Below are positions 17,486-25,567 of a stretch of DNA of 64,000 nucleotides, piece by piece; position 1 is the stretch's first letter; each line of letters begins with the position of its first letter. A program made the translations under genes and the position numbers. Origin of the DNA: Pseudescherichia sp031987975 (lineage in GTDB: Bacteria > Pseudomonadota > Gammaproteobacteria > Enterobacterales > Enterobacteriaceae); the NCBI RefSeq assembly GCF_031987975.1, contig NZ_DALZYX010000004.1, forward strand, positions 124,001 to 188,000. The letters are read 5' to 3'. The notes under the pieces are model-generated. The model was not told where the DNA came from and made no database searches. It was given only the letters and a program-made list of their open reading frames with translations.

Positions 17486-19114
17486 TTATATAGCTTCAGC
17501 AAATCTTGGCTCTTTTGCTTGGGCAATAGTTACTTGCTCTGCAGCTTCCTGTTTCTTTTTAAGTAGGGCTAGTGTTTCGTAGTAATGCTGAGCAACAACA
17601 GTTTCAACGAAATCAACCTCATTACCAGCAAGTTTATAAACAGCTTTCTTAATATCTTTTAGACTAACGTTGAAAAACTCTTTACGTCTGTTAATCAAGT
17701 TTGTACGTTGTCCGTCAAAGTATTGATGTAAGGCGCTTTCAAGCGCTGGAGCATCTTCACTATGAATCATGGCATGAACGTCAAATAAGAACGGTACGGA
17801 CGCGCTTCCAAGTTCATCGACGCGGTCCTGAGGATCCAGACGGCGTGTCATCCCGATTTTAAATACATTTTCCCCGAAAGAACCAATATTTGAAATCACA
17901 TAAACGTGACCGCGCTTCGTCTGTTGCGCCATGCTCAGTGCTTTCCGCCCTTTAAGCTCTGCTTCCGTCAATGCTTCTTGCAGAGCATCAATCTTGCTTT
18001 GATAAGCCTCGGCTTGCTCCGCTGTCATTTTCGCCATTTTAGCTTCCATCTCTTTTCGCGCCTTATCAAGAGCTTTTTGTGCGCGCATCTCGTCTGCTTC
18101 AGCCTCCTTGATTGCACGTTCAATTTCTAATTGAGCTTTTCGTTCCTCTGCCATCTGAGCACGAATTTCACGCTGTTCTTCTTTTTCAGCCTGCTTTTTC
18201 ATTTTATAGGAGTGAACGAGATCAAGCTCCTCCGTTTTTAATTTAAGATAAGCTGGATTGATATGAATATTATTTACTTCATTTAGCGTATTGATTTTAT
18301 TGAAAGCGGCATGCATCCGATCAAACATGATTGACCAGTTTTTAAAATTGCAATTTGCAACAGCAGCGTCACACTCGCCATTAAAAGCGCGGGCAGTGAG
18401 ATTAATAGCCCTGCTCGTCATTTTCTTACCCTCCGCGCGAGAATTGTGTACCGTCCACTCGGTGCCGCACCATATAGCTCCATCACAGCTTTTTACTCGT
18501 AGCATAGATTTTTGTTTATCACGATTAATTCTTATAGCTTCTTTAAACTCTTCAGAAGTATCAAAATCAAAATGAGGTTCATATGCTCCCATCTCGGCAA
18601 ATTCTACGTCCTCACGATATATTGAAATTGCCTTTTCAAGCTCATCATATATTTTTTTCTTTTCGGAATAGGAAAAACGTAATTCCTTTATGTTGTCCTG
18701 TAGTGACAAGACATGATTTTTTGTATTGTTCAACAGAACATTAGCTTCTTCTTCCAGAAGGGTAGCTATGTTTTCTGCTTTATCAATAACTCCTTGAGCC
18801 TGCCGTTCAGCATCATCTCGAAGCCGTTTAGCTTCTCTTTCAGCGTTACTCAATAAAGTATTAGATTCTCTTTCTAAAAGCGTAGCTGTTGTTTTAGCTT
18901 TATCGACAATCTCGTGGGCTTGGTGTTCAGCCTCACCACGAAGGCGTTCAGCTTCATGTTCAGCATCAACAATTACTGCGTATTTCTCGAGCTGCGCTGA
19001 CTTACTGGCTTCAGAGACTCTGACTGCACGTAACTTTTTCAAAGAAATAAGGATAATTGCAGCGACTATTACTAATAAAGCAATACCTGCAACTGATACA
19101 TATATTGTGTTCAT
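17486..19114 (-). CDS. Membrane-tethered coiled-coil DUF4041 / GIY-YIG nuclease-like protein
   Basis: This 542-residue protein starts with a single transmembrane helix (residues 7-25) and a long charged coiled coil. Within the coil, residues 51-90 are repeated as 91-130. A DUF4041-like globular part (about 165-300) contains DGAIWCGTEWTVHN and a Phe/Trp/Met-rich segment, followed by a second coiled coil (300-400). The C-terminus is a T5orf172-type GIY-YIG domain (402-482): GHVYVISN, FKIGMTRRLDPQDRV, Glu in ALESALHQYF, and RRKEFF. GIY-YIG folds cut DNA; DUF4041 proteins occur in phages, prophages and defence islands. The gene is more AT-rich than its core neighbours and lies between gor and treF, a known variable junction. 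Catalytic activity and target are unknown. Confidence 0.8.
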   Translation of the reverse strand: MNTIYVSVAGIALLVIVAAIILISLKKLRAVRVSEASKSAQLEKYAVIVDAEHEAERLRGEAEHQAHEIVDKAKTTATLLERESNTLLSNAEREAKRLRDDAERQAQGVIDKAENIATLLEEEANVLLNNTKNHVLSLQDNIKELRFSYSEKKKIYDELEKAISIYREDVEFAEMGAYEPHFDFDTSEEFKEAIRINRDKQKSMLRVKSCDGAIWCGTEWTVHNSRAEGKKMTSRAINLTARAFNGECDAAVANCNFKNWSIMFDRMHAAFNKINTLNEVNNIHINPAYLKLKTEELDLVHSYKMKKQAEKEEQREIRAQMAEERKAQLEIERAIKEAEADEMRAQKALDKARKEMEAKMAKMTAEQAEAYQSKIDALQEALTEAELKGRKALSMAQQTKRGHVYVISNIGSFGENVFKIGMTRRLDPQDRVDELGSASVPFLFDVHAMIHSEDAPALESALHQYFDGQRTNLINRRKEFFNVSLKDIKKAVYKLAGNEVDFVETVVAQHYYETLALLKKKQEAAEQVTIAQAKEPRFAEAI

Positions 19115-19268
19115 TATTTAACCATCCGGAAGCGGACTGCAATGCGATTTAGCTGTGTATAAATCAATCAGTCAATAAATAACCAAAATAACCCTTTAAT
19201 GGAATTATGTCCACATGATTTAAATGGATACATATGACCATAAGCATTATTCAAATATTAGGGCAACG

Positions 19269-19334
19269 ATGAAATCGGGATTCTCGGCATGTGTACTTAC
19301 AGGAATAGTAGGCCTGATAAGTGCAGCCCCCTAA
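19269..19334 (+). CDS. Possible 21-residue hydrophobic small protein
   Basis: An ATG preceded five bases away by AGGG opens a 21-codon frame, MKSGFSACVLTGIVGLISAA plus a final Pro, then TAA. The peptide has one basic residue followed by a hydrophobic stretch like a signal or single-helix peptide. It lies 115 bp upstream of the toxin-antitoxin pair. There is no homology support and such frames arise by chance; treat as tentative. The 335 bp gap around it (19115-19449) otherwise holds only the promoter region of the toxin-antitoxin genes. Confidence 0.2.
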   Translation: MKSGFSACVLTGIVGLISAAP

Positions 19335-19399
19335 AGCACTTCCGTTATGCCAGGTGCGGCTGACCCCGTCCACCACTTACGAGCTGGTTAGTCGAGTCT

Positions 19400-19437
19400 A
19401 TAAAGGCTATTATAAAGACCAGTTAACCAGTCTTAAA
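19400..19437 (+). promoter_or_regulatory. Promoter/operator region of the StbDE-type operon
   Basis: Two AT-rich hexamers (TATAAA, TATTAT) lie next to an imperfect palindrome, AAGACCAGTTAACCAGTCTT, whose outer AAGAC/GTCTT and central GTTAAC are symmetric. It sits just ahead of the ribosome site AAAGAGG. Antitoxin or toxin-antitoxin complexes of this family usually bind such dyads to repress their own operon; that use here is inferred. Confidence 0.4.
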
Positions 19438-19449
19438 GAGGAACCTATC

Positions 19450-19701
19450 ATGCCACATGCTATTTTGAGTGATACCAGCGCCAGCGTCAGCGAACTTAAA
19501 AAAAACCCAATGGCTACGGTTAGTGCTGGCGAGGGTTTTCCAGTCGCGATTCTTAACCGCAACCAGCCAGCGTTCTACTGTGTTCCTGCGGAACTTTATG
19601 AAAAAATGCTAGATGCCCTGGACGATCACGAGCTAGTGAAGCTGGTAAACGAACGCAGCAGCCAGCCACTTGTCGATATAGATCTGGATAGCTACCTATG
19701 A
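19450..19701 (+). CDS. stbD: StbD-like antitoxin (Phd/YefM family)
   Basis: This 83-residue protein begins at the ATG following AAAGAGG. It has the Phd/YefM N-terminal DNA-binding pattern SVSELKKNPMATV and the VAILNRNQPAFYCVP strand, then an acidic, probably disordered C-terminus (VDIDLDSYL) that would wrap the toxin. It is the size of plasmid StbD antitoxins. Its stop codon overlaps the start of the RelE-like gene by 4 bp (ATGA), the usual coupling of such pairs. A longer in-frame reading from 19321 lacks a plausible start. The pair may stabilise the surrounding insertion. Confidence 0.88.
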   Translation: MPHAILSDTSASVSELKKNPMATVSAGEGFPVAILNRNQPAFYCVPAELYEKMLDALDDHELVKLVNERSSQPLVDIDLDSYL

Positions 19702-19985
19702 CCTATAGCATTAAGTTCAGGGAAGATGCACAGAAGGAGTGGCTAAAGCTAGACAGATCGCTCCAGCAACAATTCGCAAAAAAGCTGAAAAAATGCTGTG
19801 AAAACCCTCATATTCCCTCAGCAAAGCTGAACGGTTTAAAAGACTGCTACAAGATCAAACTACGGGCTTCGGGCTTTCGTTTGGTGTATCAGGTCCTTGA
19901 TGATGTTCTGATTATTGTCGTCGTCGCCATAGGTAAACGTGAGCGCAGTAACGTTTATAACCTGGCTAGTGCACGGATGAAGTAA
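19698..19985 (+). CDS. stbE: StbE-like toxin (RelE/ParE superfamily mRNA interferase)
   Basis: A 95-residue basic protein of the RelE/ParE fold. Family features are the N-terminal FREDAQKEWLKLD helix, the NPHIPSAKLNGLKDCYKIKLRASGFRLVYQV strand pair read here as KIKLRASGFRLVYQV, and the C-terminal VVVAIGKRERSNVY with Arg and Lys residues typical of ribosome-dependent RNases. Relatives cleave mRNA in the ribosomal A site. It overlaps the antitoxin gene by 4 bp, ensuring coupled translation. Intact length indicates an active pair rather than a remnant. Confidence 0.88.
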   Translation: MTYSIKFREDAQKEWLKLDRSLQQQFAKKLKKCCENPHIPSAKLNGLKDCYKIKLRASGFRLVYQVLDDVLIIVVVAIGKRERSNVYNLASARMK

Positions 19986-20079
19986 ACCCGTTTACGGAGC
20001 AGTAAAAACCCTTTCGTGCTCTAAACGCCCAGAGTATGATCCCTTTACAACAACAGGATTACGGCTCAGAGGAGAGCAG

Positions 20080-20517
20080 ATGGACTACCGTTGGTTAAAC
20101 GCCCTGCACATAATGGCGGGCGTGATTTGGCTGGGCGGCATTTTTGTGATGGCAGTGATTGTCGTGGCCTGGTCGCAGAGCCGCAGCGCGGTGGCAAAAG
20201 GCAGTAGCGATCCGCTGCTGGAGTATGCCCGTCGCTGGAACCGGTTCGTCACTTCGCCAGCAATGATCCTGCTGTGGGCCTTTGGTATCGCACTGATTTT
20301 AAAAGGTGACTGGCTGCTGCCGCTCTGGCTGGGTATTAAGCTGGCGGTGCTGGTGTTCCTCTCAGCGGTGCACGGCATTCTGTCGGGGTCGCTGCGCAGA
20401 CTAGCAACCGGCGAAACGTCTACCGTGTCCCTGCTGGCACGTAACGCTGCCTGGCTCACCGTGGTAGCCACTATCATCGTTGTGGCCTTAGCAGTGATAA
20501 AACCGTTTAGCGGTTAA
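20080..20517 (+). CDS. CopD-family small integral membrane protein
   Basis: This 145-residue protein has four transmembrane segments and the CopD/DUF2269-like N-terminus LNALHIMAGVIWLGGIF, in which the His, Gly and Trp are characteristic. A second conserved stretch is WLGIKLAVLVFLSAVHG. CopD-related proteins are linked to copper or haem at the inner membrane, but small stand-alone members lack experimental function. The gene stands alone with a ribosome site (GGAGAG) and is followed by a weak hairpin. It may belong to the core rather than to the adjoining toxin-antitoxin insertion. Confidence 0.75.
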   Translation: MDYRWLNALHIMAGVIWLGGIFVMAVIVVAWSQSRSAVAKGSSDPLLEYARRWNRFVTSPAMILLWAFGIALILKGDWLLPLWLGIKLAVLVFLSAVHGILSGSLRRLATGETSTVSLLARNAAWLTVVATIIVVALAVIKPFSG

Positions 20518-20541
20518 GCGTTATCTTGATTGCTCTGAAAA

Positions 20542-20575
20542 TGCAGTCTGTTTAGTCAGGCTGCAATCTCTCTAT
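20542..20575 (+). terminator. Weak terminator after the CopD-family gene
   Basis: TGCAGTCTG and CAGGCTGCA form a stem with one mismatch around a 6-nt loop, followed by a T-rich tract. The 233 bp gap before treF is otherwise AT-rich promoter-like DNA. Confidence 0.45.
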
Positions 20576-20750
20576 TTTTAATTTAAAAACAAAAAGTTAA
20601 GTCGATTTCCTTTACAAATCAGCGTCTTTAATTGTGATCTTGCGCACAGTTTGTACTTCAAACCCCATGCCAAATGACTAAACTTTAAGCTTGAATAACA
20701 ACCGGGAAAAACCCGATCTTTTTACGACGCCATCCGGAGGTCGCCACTCT

Positions 20751-22400
20751 ATGTTCAACCAGAAACTACAGCTTGCTGAGTCTGTCGAATTCGAGATCGA
20801 GGAGAAGATCCGCTACGAGACCGATCCTTGCGAATTAAAACTGGATGAAATGATCGAGGCGGAACCGGAACCGGAGATGATCGAGGGGATGCCCGCGTCT
20901 GACGCGCTGACCCCTGCCGATCGCTATCTGGAACTTTTCGAGCAGGTGCAGTCTTCACGCCTCTTTGCCGACAGCAAAACTTTCCCTGACTGTGCGCCGA
21001 GGATGGATCCGCTCGATATCCTTATCCGCTACCGTCGAATCAAACGCAGACCTGACTTTGACCTGCGTCAGTTTGTTTCACGACATTTCTGGCTACCGCA
21101 GCAGATGGATAGCCAGTATGTCTCTAACCCGGAAAACTCGCTGAAGGAGCACATCGACCAGCTGTGGCCGGTGCTCACCCGCGAGCCGCAGGATCATATT
21201 CCCTGGTCGTCGCTGCTGGCGCTGCCGCAGGCCTATATCGTGCCGGGCGGACGCTTTAGCGAAACTTACTATTGGGACTCCTATTTCACCATGCTGGGGC
21301 TGGCCGAGAGTGGCCGGAACGATCTGCTGAAGTGTATGGCAGACAATTTCGCATGGATGATTGAAAAATATGGGCATATCCCGAACGGTAACCGTACCTA
21401 TTATCTGAGCCGCTCCCAGCCGCCGGTGTTCGCGCTGATGGTGGAGCTGTTCGAAGAGGACGGCGTGCGTGGAGCACGTCGCTACTATGAGCACCTGTTG
21501 ATGGAGTACGCCTTCTGGATGGATGGTTCAGAGTCGCTGAACCTCAACCAGGCCTACCGCCATGCGGTGCGTATGCCAGACGGCTCGCTGCTCAACCGCT
21601 ACTGGGATGACCGTGATACCCCACGCGATGAGTCCTGGATTGAAGATGTAGAGACGGCGAAGCACTCGGGTCGCCCGCCGAATGAGGTCTATCGCGACCT
21701 GCGCGCCGGGGCGGAGTCCGGCTGGGACTACTCCTCACGCTGGCTGCGGGATACCCAGCGTCTGGCCAGCATTCGCACGACGCAGTTTATTCCTATCGAC
21801 CTGAACGCCTTCCTGTTCAAGCTGGAGAGCACTATCGCTAACCTCTCCGGGCTGAAGGGCGATCGCGAGGGCGAAGCAATGTTCCGCCAGCGCGCCAGCG
21901 ATCGCCGGGCAGCGGTTAACCGCTACCTATGGGACGAGGAGAAAGGATGCTACCGCGACTACGACTGGCGGCGCGGTGAGCAGGCGCTCTTCTCCGCAGC
22001 GAGTATTGTACCGCTCTACGTGGGGATGGTGACCCATGAACAGGCCGATCGGATAGCCGTGGCGGTACGTGAACGCCTGTTAACGCCCGGCGGCATGATG
22101 GCTACCGAATACGAGACCGGCGAGCAGTGGGATAAACCCAACGGTTGGGCACCACTGCAGTGGATGGCCATTCAGGGCTTCAAGCTCTACGGCAACGATA
22201 CGCTGGGGGACGAGATTGCCCACAGCTGGCTTAACACCGTTAACGTTTTCTATCAGCAGCACTATAAGCTGATTGAGAAGTACCATATCGCGGGGGGGAC
22301 GCCGCGTGAGGGTGGCGGGGGTGAGTATCCGTTACAGGACGGCTTTGGCTGGACTAACGGTGTGGCCCGTCGCCTGATAGGTCTGTATGGGGAGCCGTAG
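20751..22400 (+). CDS. treF: TreF, cytoplasmic trehalase
   Basis: A family GH37 trehalase that splits trehalose to glucose in the cytoplasm. At 549 residues from the ATG at 20751 it equals E. coli TreF. An upstream TTG at 20691 would add 20 unconserved residues, and the ribosome site CCGGAGG precedes 20751. Both trehalase signatures are present: PGGRFSETYYWDSYF near residue 170 and QWDKPNGWAPLQW near 465. The catalytic region RAGAESGWDYSSRW and the glycine-rich GGGGEYPLQDGFGWTNG are also intact. No signal peptide, which separates it from periplasmic TreA. The acidic N-terminal extension EMIEAEPEPEMIEG is conserved with E. coli. Confidence 0.97.
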   Translation: MFNQKLQLAESVEFEIEEKIRYETDPCELKLDEMIEAEPEPEMIEGMPASDALTPADRYLELFEQVQSSRLFADSKTFPDCAPRMDPLDILIRYRRIKRRPDFDLRQFVSRHFWLPQQMDSQYVSNPENSLKEHIDQLWPVLTREPQDHIPWSSLLALPQAYIVPGGRFSETYYWDSYFTMLGLAESGRNDLLKCMADNFAWMIEKYGHIPNGNRTYYLSRSQPPVFALMVELFEEDGVRGARRYYEHLLMEYAFWMDGSESLNLNQAYRHAVRMPDGSLLNRYWDDRDTPRDESWIEDVETAKHSGRPPNEVYRDLRAGAESGWDYSSRWLRDTQRLASIRTTQFIPIDLNAFLFKLESTIANLSGLKGDREGEAMFRQRASDRRAAVNRYLWDEEKGCYRDYDWRRGEQALFSAASIVPLYVGMVTHEQADRIAVAVRERLLTPGGMMATEYETGEQWDKPNGWAPLQWMAIQGFKLYGNDTLGDEIAHSWLNTVNVFYQQHYKLIEKYHIAGGTPREGGGGEYPLQDGFGWTNGVARRLIGLYGEP

Positions 22401-22416
22401 CGCTCCCGGTTCACCC

Positions 22417-24015
22417 TTACCGAATGACGTTATAAATTGCAGTCTGAATTGCTAGCCACTGGCGGGTACTCTCATCAGGCTGCGTTTTATGACGCATCTT
22501 TGCCTGCTCGGTTTCATAGCGCTGCCGCTCAACCACGGCAGAGCTGGTACAGAAAGCGCGCAGGTAATCCTTACGCTGTCCAGTAAGCTTTTCGCCATTT
22601 AACATGGCGTGGCCGAGAGTGGTAGTAAAGCGGCGGCAGGGTCGCGGCTCATCCATCTGTAGCTTATAGCGCAGCAGCAGGGTTAATACTTCATCATTGC
22701 CCGCCGACAGCGCCTGCTCGGTCCATGAGAGCTTCCAGTCCATCCCCCCTTTTAAGAACAGCTGGGCCACGCGGGTATCATTGCGATCGATTGCCGAACG
22801 AAGGTTGCTCTCATCCCAGGTGATGCCCATCCGCGTCAGCTGCATACGCGAGGTGGGCGTATCACGTTCGTTTTCGGTATCGGTCAGCACCTGGGTTTGA
22901 GCTGGAGGTTCGCTTACCGCCTGCGCCGACGGCGTGCTGTTTATCATCATAATACCACCGCCGATCATCACCAGTACCATGACGCCCACTGCCCCCCAGA
23001 GAATGCCGGAAACAAGGCGCACGCGCTGCTCAGGCGTGCGGACGGCGCGACGCACGGGCCGCTCAATGTCTTCCCGCACCTCAAAAATGTCTCCTCCGGC
23101 GCGCGCCTTTTTCACTGCCCGCGTCTTAAACGCCTCCAGCTCGCCCGCATCGGTGGTTAACAGGCTGGCCGGGTTAACAGCGGTGCGGCCCTCGTTGAAA
23201 GCGCGCTGAACCGGGGCGGCGATCTGGGGATAGTAGGTGTCCAGCAAATTAAGCTGAATGGCAGAGAGCGGCTGTTGCGCGGTAAGGGTGTTACGGATCT
23301 GGCGAATATCGTCGAGAAAGGTTTGCAAGGTCTTGCGCGGGTCGGCAAACAGCGTCAGTACCGAGCTGTCGTTAAACAGCGGGGCGTAGTGGCGTGAGAA
23401 CTCTTTTTTATCCACCAGCATCACGGCCAGCTCGCTGAACAGCATCCCGCTGAGCACGTCGTTGCGCTCCCCCAACTTTAGCCAACGGCGGACGCGCTCC
23501 TGACCAAACTGGGTCTTCAGGTGGTTACGCAACTTGACGCCGTCCGGCCAGGCGGCGTAGACCAGCCCGCTAATCATCTGCTCCAGGGCGCGCAGCTGGG
23601 CCAGCCCCTTAAGCTGCGCCTCACCGTTTACCGTCTCCGTTGAGGTGGGGTAGGTCAGCAGGGGCTGCTGCAGGCGGAGATGCTCCAGGGCGGTGACAAA
23701 GCGCAGCGCAGCGATCAGCTGGTTTTCGCTGACGTCCTGGCCGCTTTCGTACTGAGGAACCAGCTGCTGTAGATGCCGTAGCTGCAGGGTGAACTGCGTC
23801 AGCTCGGCATCGTTGAGCTTCAGCCGCTGCGCTACCGCGCCCCAGCCGCCGAGACCCTGACGGGCATTCTCCAGCTGCTCGAGGAACCAGCGCGGATCCT
23901 TGCCTTCACTGACGCGAACGTCCAGAAGTAACAGAATTTCGATAGACGCCTGGCGAATAATTCCAATGCAGGTTTCGAATTGTTCGCGGATCCTGAGCGA
24001 TGTGCTGTACGTCAT
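22417..24015 (-). CDS. STY4199-family HEPN-domain protein
   Basis: This 532-residue protein resembles the Salmonella STY4199 family, which sits beside treF. The N-terminal 320 residues are helical and, in that family, assigned to a HEPN-like domain; I see no obvious RX4-6H ribonuclease motif. One transmembrane segment (WGAVGVMVLVMIGGGIMMI, about residue 345) separates it from a C-terminal part with ankyrin-like helices (AIDRNDTRVAQLFLKGGMDW, then SAGNDEVLTLLLRYKL). The C-terminus would therefore be periplasmic. Function is unknown. It converges on treF with a 16 bp gap and has no operon partner. Confidence 0.7.
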   Translation of the reverse strand: MTYSTSLRIREQFETCIGIIRQASIEILLLLDVRVSEGKDPRWFLEQLENARQGLGGWGAVAQRLKLNDAELTQFTLQLRHLQQLVPQYESGQDVSENQLIAALRFVTALEHLRLQQPLLTYPTSTETVNGEAQLKGLAQLRALEQMISGLVYAAWPDGVKLRNHLKTQFGQERVRRWLKLGERNDVLSGMLFSELAVMLVDKKEFSRHYAPLFNDSSVLTLFADPRKTLQTFLDDIRQIRNTLTAQQPLSAIQLNLLDTYYPQIAAPVQRAFNEGRTAVNPASLLTTDAGELEAFKTRAVKKARAGGDIFEVREDIERPVRRAVRTPEQRVRLVSGILWGAVGVMVLVMIGGGIMMINSTPSAQAVSEPPAQTQVLTDTENERDTPTSRMQLTRMGITWDESNLRSAIDRNDTRVAQLFLKGGMDWKLSWTEQALSAGNDEVLTLLLRYKLQMDEPRPCRRFTTTLGHAMLNGEKLTGQRKDYLRAFCTSSAVVERQRYETEQAKMRHKTQPDESTRQWLAIQTAIYNVIR

Positions 24016-24241
24016 TATTTTCCCTTAACCACAATTAGCGAAAGTTAATGCCAGCCGTCTATGTAGTTTAATTTATCTTAAATTCCAGTCAGTTAGATGA
24101 TAGGCGACTTTTAATTAAATATCAGTGATGCGGTTAATAAAAGACAAAGGGAAATAAAACAGAGCATTCCTTATCCACAGCGGAATTTCCTATGCCAGGC
24201 TTAGAAGAGAGGTATCTGAGGCACATGCGAAAGGAGTATCT

Positions 24242-24640
24242 ATGAAGAAAATGTTACTTGCCGCCACGGTGGCCGCCTTATTCACCCTTCCGGCACTGGC
24301 CGAAGATTCCCCAGGGCTGAATACGGATAAAGCACCACCGCCGCCACATAAGCTCGACGATGGCTATCGCGGCATTGAAGATGCCCGTACCATGAACATT
24401 AAACAGGCGCTAGAGCTGCACGATGGCGGTACTGTCTCTCTGCGTGGGAATCTGATCGCGAAAAAAGGTAACGACATCTATACCTTCCGCGACAAAACGG
24501 GCGAGATTGACGTCTATATTCCGATGGCGGTTTTTGCCGAGCGTGAAGTTAGCCCGGATCATCTGGTAGGCATCAGCGGCTCGCTGGATAAGAAACAGAA
24601 CCCGCCGCGCATTAAAGTGCACCACTTCCAAAAAGAGTAA
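24242..24640 (+). CDS. YgiW/YdeI-family periplasmic stress-tolerance OB-fold protein
   Basis: This 132-residue protein has a clear signal peptide (MKKMLLAATVAALFTLPALA, cleavage near residue 20). The mature part is the bacterial OB-fold (BOF) domain: a helical ALELHDGGTVSLRGNLI entry, then YTFRDKTGEIDVYIP. E. coli relatives YgiW and YdeI are periplasmic proteins tied to peroxide, metal or antimicrobial-peptide tolerance. The ribosome site AAAGGAG is strong. Which paralogue it corresponds to is unclear, so no symbol is given. The 226 bp upstream gap is AT-rich and shows no gene. Confidence 0.85.
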   Translation: MKKMLLAATVAALFTLPALAEDSPGLNTDKAPPPPHKLDDGYRGIEDARTMNIKQALELHDGGTVSLRGNLIAKKGNDIYTFRDKTGEIDVYIPMAVFAEREVSPDHLVGISGSLDKKQNPPRIKVHHFQKE

Positions 24641-24652
24641 CCGACTTGCCAG

Positions 24653-24679
24653 GCCGGGCCAGCGCTTGCGCCGCCCGGC
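24653..24679. repeat. REP-like palindrome
   Basis: GCCGGGC and GCCCGGC flank a 13-nt loop that itself contains AGCGCTTGCGCC-like symmetry. It lies between convergent genes and matches the hairpin family seen at 12.1, 29.2, 29.9, 53.5 and 59.5 kb. Confidence 0.65.
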
Positions 24680-24689
24680 ATATTTACCT

Positions 24690-25448
24690 CTATAAGAACA
24701 TTCCGCCCGAAACCTCTACGCGCTGGGCGTTCATCCAACCCAGCTCATCGCTCAGCAGTGCCGCTATGGCATTGCCGATATCATCCGGCAGGCCGGTGCG
24801 CCCCAGCGCCGTTTGCGAGGCGACAAACTGGTTTAGCTGCTCATCATCACGTACCCGCCCGCCACCAAAATCGGTTTCGATAGCTCCCGGAGCAATAATA
24901 TTTACCGAAATACCCCGCGCCCCTAGCTCTTTTGCCTGGTAGCGGGTTAACACCTCCATCGCTCCCTTCATCGCCGCATAGGCTGCATAGCCCGGCAGGG
25001 CGAAGCGTGCCAGCCCGCTTGAGACGTTCAGGATCCGCCCGCCGTTTTTGATAAGCGGTAACAGGTGCTGGGTGAGAAAGAACGGTCCCTTAAAGTGAAT
25101 GTTCACCAGCTGGTCAAACTGCGCCTCGGTGGTCTCGGTAAAGGCGGCGTTCAGGCCGATTCCGGCGTTGTTTATTAAGTAATCAAAGGTGTCGCGCTGC
25201 CATGTCTGTTTTAGCTGCTCCTGCACCTGACGGGTAAAGCTTGCAAAGCTGGCGCTGTCCCCGACGTTGAGCTGCAAAGCCACGGCTTTCGCGCCTTTCA
25301 GCTCAATTTCGCGTACCACTTCCTGCGCGTCCTTCTCCTGGCTATTCCACGTCAGGATAATATCTATGCCCTTCTCTGCCAGCTTCAATGCGGCGTTTTT
25401 TCCCAGTCCACGGCTACCGCCGGTCACTAATGCAATACGATGCGTCAT
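24690..25448 (-). CDS. Short-chain dehydrogenase/reductase (SDR)
   Basis: A classical SDR oxidoreductase of 252 residues. The nucleotide fold is TGGSRGLG at residues 9-16, the NAG motif is NNAGIGLNAAF, and the catalytic Ser and Tyr-x3-Lys are SSGLARF and YAAMK. TGGSRGLG followed by WNS rather than an acidic residue after beta-2 suggests NADP(H) preference. The ATG at 25448 follows GAGG at a good distance; an upstream start adds 21 unconserved residues. It is divergent from a LysR regulator resembling YhjC, a common sign that the regulator controls it. The substrate cannot be deduced. Confidence 0.88.
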   Translation of the reverse strand: MTHRIALVTGGSRGLGKNAALKLAEKGIDIILTWNSQEKDAQEVVREIELKGAKAVALQLNVGDSASFASFTRQVQEQLKQTWQRDTFDYLINNAGIGLNAAFTETTEAQFDQLVNIHFKGPFFLTQHLLPLIKNGGRILNVSSGLARFALPGYAAYAAMKGAMEVLTRYQAKELGARGISVNIIAPGAIETDFGGGRVRDDEQLNQFVASQTALGRTGLPDDIGNAIAALLSDELGWMNAQRVEVSGGMFL

Positions 25449-25567
25449 AAGAAACCTCATTTCTGATGGTGGGGAGATTGAGAAAGAGCTTATTAGGTGG
25501 TAGATAAACAATAAAGTCTGCTAAATACGCTTCACTGTTTTATTGATAACAACAATTGGTGGCATGG

